The notes under the pieces were generated by a model. The model searched no databases, was not told the origin of the DNA, and saw only the letters and a list, made by a program, of their open reading frames with translations. From contig CALFFB010000151.1 in assembly GCA_937958075.1 (NCBI GenBank), positions 1 through 43,210 on the forward strand: 43,210 nt of DNA, read 5' to 3'. The position numbers and the translations under genes are program-made. Every line of letters begins with the position of its first letter. Position 1 is the stretch's first letter. The stretch comes from an uncultured Geobacteraceae bacterium. Lineage in GTDB: Bacteria; Desulfobacterota; Desulfuromonadia; Desulfuromonadales; Geopsychrobacteraceae. Shown one piece after another: positions 9,069-17,523 of this stretch.

Positions 9069-11906
9069 CTAATAAAGCTTTTTTCCGGATCGAAGTAAAT
9101 CAGCAAAAGCGATTGCCGGCAAGGGTTTGCTGAAATAATATCCCTGAATGGTGTCACATTGACAGGCAATAAGAAAATCCAGCTGAGCACTGTTTTCTAC
9201 ACCTTCGGCAATTGCTTTAAGGTGCAGATTGTGGGCAATATCAATAATACTGGTGACAACCGATGCTCCTGACGGATCAGTGGTGACGTCGCTGATAAAT
9301 GACCGATCAATCTTCAGACTGTCAACCGGAAAACGACGTAAATAGTTCAAGCTGGAGTAGCCGGTACCAAAATCATCAAGGCTCAATGCCACCCCTATTT
9401 CTTTCAGGGAGTTAAGAATTTTTACCGCGCCAAGTGGATCGTTCATCACCATGCTCTCGGTGATTTCAAGCTCGAGAAAGTTGGCCGAAAGACCCGTCTT
9501 GTCCAGAACCCGGCGGACGGTGTCAACGATATCTCCCTGTTGGAATTGCCGGGCGGACAGGTTAACGGCAACACCGATCCGGGGTAAACCCTCTTGCTGC
9601 CATTGCAGATTTTGCAGGCAGGCTTGTTCAAGAACCCAGCGGCCGATGGCAACAATCAGTCCCGTTTCTTCGGCTATGGGAATAAATTGATCTGGAGCGA
9701 CCAGTCCCCGCTCGGGGTGATGCCAGCGCAACAAGGCTTCGCATCCGGTTATGGCACCGCTGTAGGTATCGACCTTAGGCTGATAATGCACCTCAAATTC
9801 TTCCCTTTCAAGAGCATGGCGTAAATCATGTTCCAGATCGAGGGTCTCAATGAGGTGTCGGTTCATCTCTGTATGATAAAATGAAAAACTGTCGGTTAGC
9901 TGTTTCGACTGATACATTGCCGTGTCAGCGTTTTGCAGCAACAGGGTGCTGTCGTTGCCATCTTCGGGATACAGGCTGATCCCCATGCTGGCGGTCAGAA
10001 CAATCTGGCGATTGCCGACCTGGTAAGGCCTTTCCAGAGCCTTCAGCAGTTCCTGGGCAACTTTTCGTACAACATCGAGATCAGCAACCTCGGTCAAAAC
10101 GACCACAAATTCATCACCACTGAAACGGGCCACGGTATCTGAGCTTCGCACCGTGGCGGACAGTCTGGTTGCAACCTGACACAGGAGGATGTCGCCGACC
10201 GCATGGCCAAGACTGTCGTTGATCAGTTTAAAACGGTCGATATCCAGGAGCAGGACGGCAACAATCCGCTGTGAGCGCTGGGCATGGAGGATACTTTGCT
10301 CAAGTCTGTCCTTAAGAAGAAGCTGGTTGGCCAAACCGGTCAGATCGTCGTGAGTGGCCTGATACTCAAGCTTCTTTTCATACTCTTTATTGCTGGTGAT
10401 GTCCTCATTCACGCCGATATAATGGGTAATCTCACCCAGGTCATTGCGTAAAGGGGAAATCAGCAACCGTTCCCAGTAACGGCGTCCATCTTTACGTCTG
10501 TTAACCAGCTCTCCCTGCCATTCCTCGCCGGCGAGGAGGGTTTGCCAGAGGTCCTTGTAGGTGGAGGCTGGCACCTCACCGGATTGCAGAAAGCGTGGGT
10601 TCCTGCCAATGGCCTCTGCCGCTGAATACCCTGTAACTTCCGAAAACTTGGGATTGACATACTCGATAACGGCGTCAAGGTTGGTGATCATGACCACGGT
10701 CGGACTCTGCTCAACGGCCTGACTGAGTTTGCGCAATTCAAGCTCGGCGCGCCGTCTTTTGCTGATATCCCGAACAATGTGGATGTAATACTGCTGATCG
10801 TCGAACTGATGAGGGAAGGGTGCCGTAGTCATCTGGACATGGCAGTTGCGTTGGCTGATATAGAAGGTGCGGGTATGAGTCTCGTTGTCCTCCACCGTTT
10901 CGTGCCAGGGGCATCCCCGACAGAGATCTGCTTCCCCCCACAGGGCCTGATAGCAGTAGCTACCAATGACATCTTCCGGAGAGACACCAAGAAAATCAAA
11001 GGTCGCCTTGTTGGCTCTGACGATCCGCATGTCACTGTCGTGAATGGACACCATATCGGTCATGGCGTCAAAGGTTGTTTCCCACTCCCGCTGTGCCCGA
11101 CGGGTCTGTTCTTCCTGCTGTTTCCGTTGGGTAATGTCGATATCGAAGGCAAAGATCTGATCTTCCTTGCCGGGTTGAGCCACCAGACTGAAGCTGGAAT
11201 AGACATGAAACCTGCTGCCGTCACGTCGCCTGCGAACTGATTCTCGCGGTGGAATGGCGGCTCTGGTGGATATCAGCTGTTTAATGATGGTGCTGATATC
11301 CTGTTTGATCTCAGGGGTATCAATCCAGTCAAAGAGACTGGTGCCAAGGACATCCTCTTCTCGTAAACCATAGAGGTCAGACGAGGCCTGGTTCCAGTAA
11401 TGAATGATTCCGTCAGTGGTAAAGCCCTGAACGGCGATATGCCGCGTATCCTGCAGGAGAGTTCGAAAGCGCTGTTCACTTTCCTTAAGTGCGATAAGGG
11501 CCTCGAGGTGCTGCCGGCGCGCATCCCATTCGCGCAAAACCTGATCGACCGTCCGTGGCATGGCAGCGAAAGCTTCTGCTGATTTAACGACATAATCAAC
11601 TGCGCCGGCCTTTATCGCAGCGACAGCCTGTTCTTCACTGCCCTCGGCGGTCATGACGAGGATGGGGAAGGGGGGCTGTTGCTGGTAGCGATTCAGTTCG
11701 TCAATTGCTTTGCCGTCAGGCAGATTCAGATCGATCAGGGCAATGTCGGGTTTGATTCTGCTAATGATGTCACGACCGGCTTTCAAACTGCCCGCGATAT
11801 GGACAGAGACCTGACGACTACTGTTGACAAAATGATGCTTAATGATGTGAGCATGGGCATGGTCATCATCTACGATAAGAATATTCAATGGGTTTTGACT
11901 CGACAT
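9069..11906 (-). CDS. REC-PAS-GGDEF-EAL cyclic di-GMP regulator
   Basis: 945 residues, soluble. Order: receiver (VDDDHAH, D59 in LIDLNLPDG), three PAS domains (about 150-270, 275-390, 395-515; the last with TNLDAVIEYVNPKFSEVTGYS), GGDEF and EAL. The GGDEF signature is the variant RFSGDEF (about residue 597) with an intact RxxD inhibitory site (RSSD) five residues before it. The EAL domain keeps EALLRW (about 721), ELEITES, DDFGTGYSS, LKIDRSF and AEGVEN, the residues expected for metal binding and phosphodiesterase activity. It could make or break cyclic di-GMP; which activity dominates cannot be read from sequence. It is followed 57 nt later by the REC-PAS kinase and preceded 31 nt upstream by the hemerythrin gene, so the three probably form one transcript. 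Confidence 0.94.
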   Translation of the reverse strand: MSSQNPLNILIVDDDHAHAHIIKHHFVNSSRQVSVHIAGSLKAGRDIISRIKPDIALIDLNLPDGKAIDELNRYQQQPPFPILVMTAEGSEEQAVAAIKAGAVDYVVKSAEAFAAMPRTVDQVLREWDARRQHLEALIALKESEQRFRTLLQDTRHIAVQGFTTDGIIHYWNQASSDLYGLREEDVLGTSLFDWIDTPEIKQDISTIIKQLISTRAAIPPRESVRRRRDGSRFHVYSSFSLVAQPGKEDQIFAFDIDITQRKQQEEQTRRAQREWETTFDAMTDMVSIHDSDMRIVRANKATFDFLGVSPEDVIGSYCYQALWGEADLCRGCPWHETVEDNETHTRTFYISQRNCHVQMTTAPFPHQFDDQQYYIHIVRDISKRRRAELELRKLSQAVEQSPTVVMITNLDAVIEYVNPKFSEVTGYSAAEAIGRNPRFLQSGEVPASTYKDLWQTLLAGEEWQGELVNRRKDGRRYWERLLISPLRNDLGEITHYIGVNEDITSNKEYEKKLEYQATHDDLTGLANQLLLKDRLEQSILHAQRSQRIVAVLLLDIDRFKLINDSLGHAVGDILLCQVATRLSATVRSSDTVARFSGDEFVVVLTEVADLDVVRKVAQELLKALERPYQVGNRQIVLTASMGISLYPEDGNDSTLLLQNADTAMYQSKQLTDSFSFYHTEMNRHLIETLDLEHDLRHALEREEFEVHYQPKVDTYSGAITGCEALLRWHHPERGLVAPDQFIPIAEETGLIVAIGRWVLEQACLQNLQWQQEGLPRIGVAVNLSARQFQQGDIVDTVRRVLDKTGLSANFLELEITESMVMNDPLGAVKILNSLKEIGVALSLDDFGTGYSSLNYLRRFPVDSLKIDRSFISDVTTDPSGASVVTSIIDIAHNLHLKAIAEGVENSAQLDFLIACQCDTIQGYYFSKPLPAIAFADLLRSGKKLY

Positions 11907-11937
11907 GTCTGTTGCGCCATCAGCGGAAAAGACCCGG

Positions 11938-12381
11938 TTATTTCTGTTGTAGGGCCAGTGGCTGATTCAGGTTTTCTGCTTGGTGTAGATATGCCGCATA
12001 GGCCATGTCTTCGCCGAGGATGTGGTTTAGCCACCAGGACTTCAGAAACTTAAAAATTTTTCGTGCCGCTTCGTGATCATCGATTTCACCACAACGCAGA
12101 TAAGCATCAGTTTGCAGGCGCATCTGTTCGTGAATCTTTTTATGTTGTTCGAGATCGGGATACTGACATGCACTGAGCATACGTTCTTCAAAAACAAAAT
12201 GTGCCTTGGTGTACTGCTTCAGGCGCTGGCAGATTGGTTGAAGTGACGCTGAATCCTTGTCCGCAATAAAAATTGCGTAAAGCTCATTGATACAATCGAT
12301 AATCACCTGATGCTGGCGGTCAATGATTCTATTCCCGATACTGTACGAGGAATCCCATTGTATATATGCTGACTCTTTCAT
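11938..12381 (-). CDS. Bacteriohemerythrin
   Basis: 147 residues. All seven di-iron ligands of the hemerythrin four-helix bundle are visible: H24 (DRQHQ), H61 and E65 (HFVFE), H80 and H84 (HKKIH), H120 and D125 (HILGED). The family binds O2 reversibly and serves in oxygen sensing, storage or delivery, plausible for an anaerobe or microaerophile. I started it at the ATG at 12381 because family members begin at about this point (MKESAYIQWDSSYSIGN) and AGAAGG lies 9 nt upstream; the frame stays open further upstream to 12489 without similarity. It heads a probable operon with the REC-PAS-GGDEF-EAL and REC-PAS-kinase genes, suggesting oxygen-linked cyclic di-GMP control. This last point is inference. 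Confidence 0.93.
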   Translation of the reverse strand: MKESAYIQWDSSYSIGNRIIDRQHQVIIDCINELYAIFIADKDSASLQPICQRLKQYTKAHFVFEERMLSACQYPDLEQHKKIHEQMRLQTDAYLRCGEIDDHEAARKIFKFLKSWWLNHILGEDMAYAAYLHQAENLNQPLALQQK

Positions 12382-12569
12382 GCTCTCCAACCTTCTCTGG
12401 TTTGCGGCAGAGAATAAAAAACCGCAAACGTAACTCAAGTTATTTCTCGTTTGTACTTTGCAAGTAACGTTAAGAGAATTTACAGACACAATGCAATCAG
12501 GATTAATCTGAACGGAATAAGGGATTTCCTGACGTCGGCAGGATGCAGGCTGGGTGGTGAGTCTGGTGT
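12382..12569. other. Intergenic region upstream of the hemerythrin operon
   Basis: 188 bp between the hemerythrin start and the stop of the LuxR-type regulator. Apart from the hairpin at 12400-12429 it is AT-rich around 12420-12520. It probably carries the promoter of the hemerythrin-GGDEF/EAL-kinase operon. I could not assign convincing -35/-10 or sigma-54 boxes. Confidence 0.4.
12400..12429 (-). promoter_or_regulatory. Leader hairpin before the hemerythrin gene
   Basis: Bases 12400-12407 and 12422-12429 are perfect 8-bp inverted repeats (GTTTGCGG/CCGCAAAC) with a 14-nt loop that is T-rich on the minus strand. The hairpin lies 18 nt upstream of the hemerythrin ATG, just before its ribosome-binding AGAAGG. 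It could affect translation or be an operator. No known riboswitch class was recognised. Confidence 0.4.
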
Positions 12570-13202
12570 CTAGTCGCTGGAATCAATGAGTTTGTTGCGC
12601 AGGGCATAGCGGGTTAAATCCGCCAGGTTGTTCAGATTCTTTTTTCGCATCAGATTGCGCCGGTGGGTTTCAACGGTTTTAATACTGATCAACAGCTCGT
12701 TGGCGACCTGTTGGGCCGGATGACCAAGGGCGAGCAGGCGCAGAACCTGAATTTCACGGGTTGTCAGCTCATTGGCATCGGAACCCTGGCGGAACTCCTG
12801 GATCAGCAGTTCTGTAACCCGTGCGGGGAGGAAAGAGCCGGTGCTATCAATAACGTTCATCGCTGTGAGCAGATCGTCAAAGGCATCATCTTTGAGCAGA
12901 TAGCTGACCGCTCCGGCCTTGAGCATTTCCAGAATCAGAGTCCGTTCAATATGCATGGACAGGGCGATGATACGACTTCCGGGGAGCAGGCTGATAATTT
13001 TACGTGCAGCCTCGATGCCGTTCATGTCCGGCATGGCCACATCAAGGAGGATGTAGTCCGGTCGATACTGCAGAGCCATCTCAATGGCCCGGTAACCGCC
13101 GTCAGCCATGAGAATCGGTTGAAATTTTTGCGCCGTTTCAAGGAGGCTTTTGATGCCTTCGCGAAAGATTTTGTGGTCGTCGACAATAAGGATAGATTTC
13201 AT
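12570..13202 (-). CDS. NarL/FixJ-family response regulator (REC-LuxR HTH)
   Basis: 210 residues. Receiver with VDDHKIFREG pocket, phospho-acceptor D54 in LLDVAMPDMNG and the switch lysine in YLLKDD. The C-terminal LuxR-type helix-turn-helix has LTTREIQVLRLLALG followed by VANELLISIKTVETHRRNL, the recognition-helix signature. It is a DNA-binding transcription regulator. The ATG at 13202 starts the receiver directly; the longer frame to 13394 has no homology and overlaps the kinase gene. It lies 49 nt downstream of the GAF kinase on the same strand, so the two very likely form a cognate NarX/NarL-type pair. Target genes are unknown. Confidence 0.94.
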   Translation of the reverse strand: MKSILIVDDHKIFREGIKSLLETAQKFQPILMADGGYRAIEMALQYRPDYILLDVAMPDMNGIEAARKIISLLPGSRIIALSMHIERTLILEMLKAGAVSYLLKDDAFDDLLTAMNVIDSTGSFLPARVTELLIQEFRQGSDANELTTREIQVLRLLALGHPAQQVANELLISIKTVETHRRNLMRKKNLNNLADLTRYALRNKLIDSSD

Positions 13203-13251
13203 CTGCTTAGACTTTGTTATACCCCGGTTTTGCGGTTTTATAACCCTGACT

Positions 13252-14436
13252 TTACCGATATTTGCAGGGAACCTCAATAATAACTGAGGTGCCGGAGACG
13301 GCTGCTGAGTGAATATCCATGGTACCGGAAAGGTGGGTGAGACGCTCGTCAATACTGAACAGACCATACTTTCGGGAATCGAGGCTGTCTTCACGCTGCC
13401 TGTTTACATCAAAACCTATACCGTTATCCTCAACCCGCAGTTGTAGTCCATTTTCTGTCCAGTGCAGACGAACTATGACTCTGGTCGCCTTGGCATGTTT
13501 GCTGATATTAACAAAGAGTTCACGGACGATACTGAAGAGGGTTTCACGGTATTCGGGCGGCATTACACGCGGTGTGCCGATATCTTCTACGCTAATCTCG
13601 ACCTTGCCGTTTCGGTCAAAAAACTGATGGGCCAGCCAGCGCAAGGCACGACCAAGGTCAAGGCTCGATAGAACCGGAGGTCCCAGGGAAAAGGTGAGGT
13701 TGCGGGTGAAGTCAATACTGTCTTGAAGTAATGTCTGGACAGCCTCCAACTGCCCTGCGAGGTCGGAATCTTTACTGAACTGCCGCATCATCTGCCCGGT
13801 TTTGATTTTTGCCAGGGCGAGGGTTGATCCCAGCTCATCGTGGAGAATTCCGGCAATTTCCCGTTTGCTTTTTTCGTCTTGCAGGGAGCGCTCAACCGTC
13901 AATGACCGCAGGGCGCTGGTACGAACCTCGACCTGATGTTCCAGGTGCTTGATCAGCTGAATATTTTCGATGGTTCGGGCAACAACGCCGGCCAGCAGTT
14001 CCAGCAGTTCCTTGTCAGTTGTGGTTGGCGCGTGGGTTTGGCTCCAGTAGCAACCGATGGCAGCGACAGGTTCATCGGTGCAGACCGGTGTCATCACCAG
14101 ACTTTTGACAAAGGTTGGACGATAGGCGTCGGCGGGGATGCGTTCATCCTGATAGATGTCGGGCAGGACCGCTGTGGTTCTGTTCAGCATCACCCAGCCA
14201 CTGATACAATCCGTCAGGCAAAATCTTTTCCCCTTCCACAGGGGGGAGATGGCGTTTTCATCGGCGTAGTAGCAAAAGTCCCCTTCACGGTAAACAAGAG
14301 TCGCACCGTCAGCACCGGTCAGGTGCCTGGCCGCTCTGGTCACGATTTCCTGCACCTGGGGCATGTCGGCAGCTGACGTGAGTCCATCGATAATCTCTTT
14401 AATCAGCTGAACCTGTGATGTCTCTGTTGTTTTCAT
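13252..14436 (-). CDS. GAF-domain sensor histidine kinase (HisKA_3 type)
   Basis: 394 residues, no membrane segment. An N-terminal GAF domain (about 20-165; ADGATLVYREGDFCYY, CISGWVMLNRT) is followed by a coiled coil (HLEHQVEVRTSALRSL), a HisKA_3 dimerisation and phospho-acceptor region (REIAGILHDELGSTLALAK, H199) and a HATPase_c domain with DNGIGFD and a terminal GTSVIIEVP strand. HisKA_3 kinases pair with NarL/LuxR-type regulators, and exactly such a regulator follows after 49 nt. The GAF domain has several cysteines (CYYAD, CLTDC), so binding of a haem, metal or small molecule is possible but not shown. The start ATG at 14436 has only a weak ribosome site. Confidence 0.93.
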   Translation of the reverse strand: MKTTETSQVQLIKEIIDGLTSAADMPQVQEIVTRAARHLTGADGATLVYREGDFCYYADENAISPLWKGKRFCLTDCISGWVMLNRTTAVLPDIYQDERIPADAYRPTFVKSLVMTPVCTDEPVAAIGCYWSQTHAPTTTDKELLELLAGVVARTIENIQLIKHLEHQVEVRTSALRSLTVERSLQDEKSKREIAGILHDELGSTLALAKIKTGQMMRQFSKDSDLAGQLEAVQTLLQDSIDFTRNLTFSLGPPVLSSLDLGRALRWLAHQFFDRNGKVEISVEDIGTPRVMPPEYRETLFSIVRELFVNISKHAKATRVIVRLHWTENGLQLRVEDNGIGFDVNRQREDSLDSRKYGLFSIDERLTHLSGTMDIHSAAVSGTSVIIEVPCKYR

Positions 14437-14496
14437 ACGTATCTGTTGTCGCCTGTCTGTTAAGCTGTTTGATTTCTCAGTGTGCGCGAACAGCAG

Positions 14497-16998
14497 TCAA
14501 GGGTCAAGAATGGAGCGCACCCTGGTGACCAGTTCATCAACGGCAATGGGTTTCTGGATAAAGTTGACATATTCATCAATGATGCCACGCTCGGCAATGA
14601 CACTATCCGTATAACCTGACATGTAGAGGGTTTTCAGCTCCGGGATGCTTTGCTGCAGCTGCTCCGCAAGGTCACGGCCATGCATCTGCGGCATGATGAC
14701 GTCGGTGATGAGCAGGTCTATACCCTGCCGGTTTTCGCGCATCAGATCCAGTGCTTCCCCCGGTGATTCAGCGGTTAAAACATAGTATCCGTATTTTTCC
14801 AGCACCTTACGGCCAAAGGCAACAAGGGCCGGCTCGTCATCGACCAGCAGGATGGTTTCGCCCTTGCCATGCAACCGCTTGGGTTGTCTCTCCGGGGTGT
14901 GCTGTTTCTCGCCGGCACTGGTTTGCGGCAGATAGATCTTGATGGTGGTGCCTTCTCCCGGCTCGCTGTAGACATTGATGAATCCGTTGTTCTGCTTGAC
15001 GATGCCGTACACCGTCGCCAGTCCGAGACCGGTTCCCTTGTCGGCAGCCTTGGTGGTGTAGAAGGGTTCAAAGACGTTGGCCAGGGTGTCCTTATCCATG
15101 CCGGCACCGTTGTCACTGATCGTGAGGATGATGAACTTCCCGGGAGCAAGGCCGGGGCGGTCGACGCAGTCGTCTTCCTGAAGAGTCACTTCTTTGGTTT
15201 CAATGATGATTCTGCCAATGCCGGCGATGGCATCCCTGGCATTGACGCAGAGATTGGTCAGGATCTGGTCCACCTGGGCCGGATCGATCTTGACCTGAGA
15301 TTCCCTGGTGCCGGGCTTCCAAATCAGGCTGATATTCTCGCCGATGAGCTTGCGCAGCATGCTGATGAGCTCATCTACCGACTGATTGATGTCGATGTTC
15401 TGCGGGCTGATCGGCTGTTGCCGGGCAAAGGCCAGCAACTGGCGGGTCATGGCCGTGGAGCGCTGGGTGGCGGTGATGATCTCCTCCAGCAACTCATGAA
15501 CGGGGTGGCTTCTGATCACCTCATAGGTGGCCAGCTGGGCGTTTCCGAGGATAACGCTGAGCATGTTGTTGTAATCGTGGGCGACGCCACCGGCCAGCCG
15601 ACCGATGGCTTCCATCTTCTGCGCCTGGCGGTAGTGGGCCTCCTGACGCAGCTGCTCGGTGATGTCATGTTTGACAGCAACAAAGTTGATGATCTTGCCT
15701 GAAGTGTCGCGCACCGGTGAAATGGTTGAATCTTCGGTGAACAGGGACCCGTCCTTGCGTTTATTGACCATGGTTGCGTGAAACACCTGTCCGCTGTTGA
15801 TGGTCTGCCAGAGACTCTGATAAAAGGCGTCATCCTGTTTGCCGCTTTTTAAAAGGCTGCAGTTGCGACCGACGACCTCTCCGTGCTGATAGCCGGTGGT
15901 ACGCTCGAAGGCGGGGTTGACATATTCGATGACTCCGTTGATATCGGTGATGATCACCATTTCACCGGCCTGCTCAATGGCCAGCAGCAGCCGTTCACGC
16001 TCCACCATGAATTGTTTGCGTTCGCTGATGTCAATAGTAATACCCTGCATACTGACCGGCTGATTGTTGTCGTCATAGACAAAACGCCAGTGCACCTCGA
16101 CAGGAACGGGGTTGCGCTCCCGATTAAGGATCTCGGTTTCAAACACCACACCGGGGCTGCCGGGCCCCTTGGCCAGCTCTGATTCAATCACCTCCTTGAC
16201 CCGCTCCAGCTCCAGCTCTGTAAAATGTTGTGTCAGGTGACTGCCGATCCACTCCTCCGCCGGAATACCGGTCATGTCAAAGATCCGCCGGCTGACATAA
16301 GTAAACACCAGGTCTGGAGACATGGACCAGATGACATTGACAGTATTTTCCGCCAGCAGCCGGTAGCGTTCTTCACTTTTGCGCAGGGCATCCACCACCT
16401 TCAGTTTTTCGGTGACATCATGGGCATGGACCAGGTTTGCCGGACGCCCGTTGTAGATGGTCGTGTGGGTGATGATCTCCACCATGATTTCATTACCGTC
16501 TTTTTTCAGGTGCCGCCAGTACCCCATGCGGTCAAGACCTGAATCTACCCGTTTGACAAGAGATTCAGCCTTGTCCGCGTCTTCCGGCGGGCGAATGTCT
16601 CTGATGGACATGCTCAGAAACTCGTCGCGGCTGTAGCCGTAATGGGCTACAGCCGCTTTGTTGATATCGAGAAACTGTAAAGTTTCCCGATCAACGACCA
16701 TCATTGGTTGCGGATTGGCTTCAAACAGGTGCAGATATTTTTCCTTCTCCGCTACGACTGTTCTTGAGATTTTTTCCGTGGAGTGCAGCGCCCACCACAC
16801 CAGCAGAAACATGATCAGGGCGCTGCAGGCGACAAAGAACCACCCCTTGTAGGTCTGGTACAGGGTCAGTACGTCGGGATCGCGGGTCAGCTGCAGCAGC
16901 AGCTGATCGCCGAGGTATATCCAGGGTGCCGACAGCAGCAGGTAGAGGGCGGAAAAGCGCATGGCCCTGAGGGCGAGGGTGTGTCTATGTGTGGACAT
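14497..16998 (-). CDS. Membrane PAS-rich hybrid histidine kinase with C-terminal receiver
   Basis: 833 residues from the ATG at 16998; an in-frame TTG at 17016 with AAGGAG 12 nt upstream is an alternative. Two membrane helices (FSALYLLLSAPWIYLGDQLL and FFVACSALIMFLLVWWAL) enclose a ~20-residue periplasmic loop. Three PAS domains follow (about 85-200, 210-325, 335-460; the last with TDINGVIEYVNPAFERTTGY), then HisKA (RLAGGVAHDYNNMLSVILG, H474), HATPase_c (NLCVNARDAI, DNGAGMD, GTGLGLATVYGIV) and a receiver (LLVDDEP, D766 in LITDVIMPQMHG, IQKPI). No output protein is encoded adjacently in the same orientation, so phosphate may pass to a distant regulator. It diverges from the kinase gene at 17524. 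Confidence 0.94.
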   Translation of the reverse strand: MSTHRHTLALRAMRFSALYLLLSAPWIYLGDQLLLQLTRDPDVLTLYQTYKGWFFVACSALIMFLLVWWALHSTEKISRTVVAEKEKYLHLFEANPQPMMVVDRETLQFLDINKAAVAHYGYSRDEFLSMSIRDIRPPEDADKAESLVKRVDSGLDRMGYWRHLKKDGNEIMVEIITHTTIYNGRPANLVHAHDVTEKLKVVDALRKSEERYRLLAENTVNVIWSMSPDLVFTYVSRRIFDMTGIPAEEWIGSHLTQHFTELELERVKEVIESELAKGPGSPGVVFETEILNRERNPVPVEVHWRFVYDDNNQPVSMQGITIDISERKQFMVERERLLLAIEQAGEMVIITDINGVIEYVNPAFERTTGYQHGEVVGRNCSLLKSGKQDDAFYQSLWQTINSGQVFHATMVNKRKDGSLFTEDSTISPVRDTSGKIINFVAVKHDITEQLRQEAHYRQAQKMEAIGRLAGGVAHDYNNMLSVILGNAQLATYEVIRSHPVHELLEEIITATQRSTAMTRQLLAFARQQPISPQNIDINQSVDELISMLRKLIGENISLIWKPGTRESQVKIDPAQVDQILTNLCVNARDAIAGIGRIIIETKEVTLQEDDCVDRPGLAPGKFIILTISDNGAGMDKDTLANVFEPFYTTKAADKGTGLGLATVYGIVKQNNGFINVYSEPGEGTTIKIYLPQTSAGEKQHTPERQPKRLHGKGETILLVDDEPALVAFGRKVLEKYGYYVLTAESPGEALDLMRENRQGIDLLITDVIMPQMHGRDLAEQLQQSIPELKTLYMSGYTDSVIAERGIIDEYVNFIQKPIAVDELVTRVRSILDP

Positions 16999-17081
16999 AA
17001 GGCATTGTTCCGGCAACGGGCAAGGACACTCCTTGAAACGTTACATATCTTGTCTCAATTATAACGGCATGCAGATCAAGA

Positions 17082-17109
17082 TTGACATAGCAAAATACTG
17101 TCATTTAAT
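17082..17109 (+). promoter_or_regulatory. Candidate sigma-70 promoter for the 17524 kinase operon
   Basis: TTGACA at 17082-17087 and TTTAAT at 17104-17109 are separated by 16 bp, a perfect -35 and a 5/6 match to the -10. It faces the kinase gene at 17524. If used, the leader would be about 400 nt and would include repeat copy 2. Nearer promoters are possible. Confidence 0.4.
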
Positions 17110-17355
17110 CTACTTTTTTCATAAAAACTGTTTAATGTTTAACCTCTAATGTCAAGTCAAGTCCCCCTGCATGTCTTATTTGTCGGCATGTTAAGTGTTT
17201 TTTCTAAGGTATCACGTAAGAGTTTTTGATATCCTTTTATTTGTTTACATTATCACTACAGAATTTCCTTAGGCGACTCAGGGAAAAGCTGATTGTCCCG
17301 AACTTACGAAGCACCATAATATAAAAAATACGTAACTATTCAGCTCAATTTGCGG

Positions 17356-17465
17356 GCACAGGATCAGGGTTTCCATGTAAGGGGCGTCTGGCGCCATGGA
17401 TGGCGACGGTCGAACGGCCAGGACGGCGAAAAGTGTCCCCTGGAATGGGAACCCTGATCCTGTGC
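17356..17465 (+). repeat. Structured palindromic repeat, copy 2
   Basis: Bases 17356-17375 pair with 17446-17465 (20 bp including one G-T pair). Inside, 17380-17384 (AGGGG) pairs with 17437-17441, 17385-17392 (CGTCTGGC) pairs with 17417-17425 with one bulged G, and 17393-17397 can pair with 17400-17404. The core matches copies at 5867-5978 (reverse strand) and 43018-43128, while the outer stem sequence differs but stays paired. It ends 58 nt before the kinase gene at 17524. In one frame it translates as GTLFAVLAVR-like text, which reflects DNA conservation and not a gene. Confidence 0.92.
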
Positions 17466-17523
17466 TGAACAGATACAAAAATACAACAGCAGATCGTGCG
17501 CGCAATGACAAAGGAAGGGGTCT

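Larger units (their letters stand above)
17017..17523. other. Long divergent intergenic region with repeat copy 2
   Basis: About 507 bp between divergent kinase genes. The left ~310 bp is AT-rich and holds promoter-like sequences: TTGACA-N16-TTTAAT on the plus strand (17082-17109) and TATAAT on the minus strand (17058-17063, without a good -35). The right part contains the structured repeat at 17356-17465 followed by a 58-nt spacer to the plus-strand kinase. No open frame here looks like a real gene. Confidence 0.6.

Noticed and set aside
17356..17465. Repeat as a cyclic di-GMP (GEMM) riboswitch, given the many cyclic di-GMP genes
   Set aside because: The conserved GEMM aptamer sequences are absent, and the conserved core and long variable outer stem do not fit that fold.
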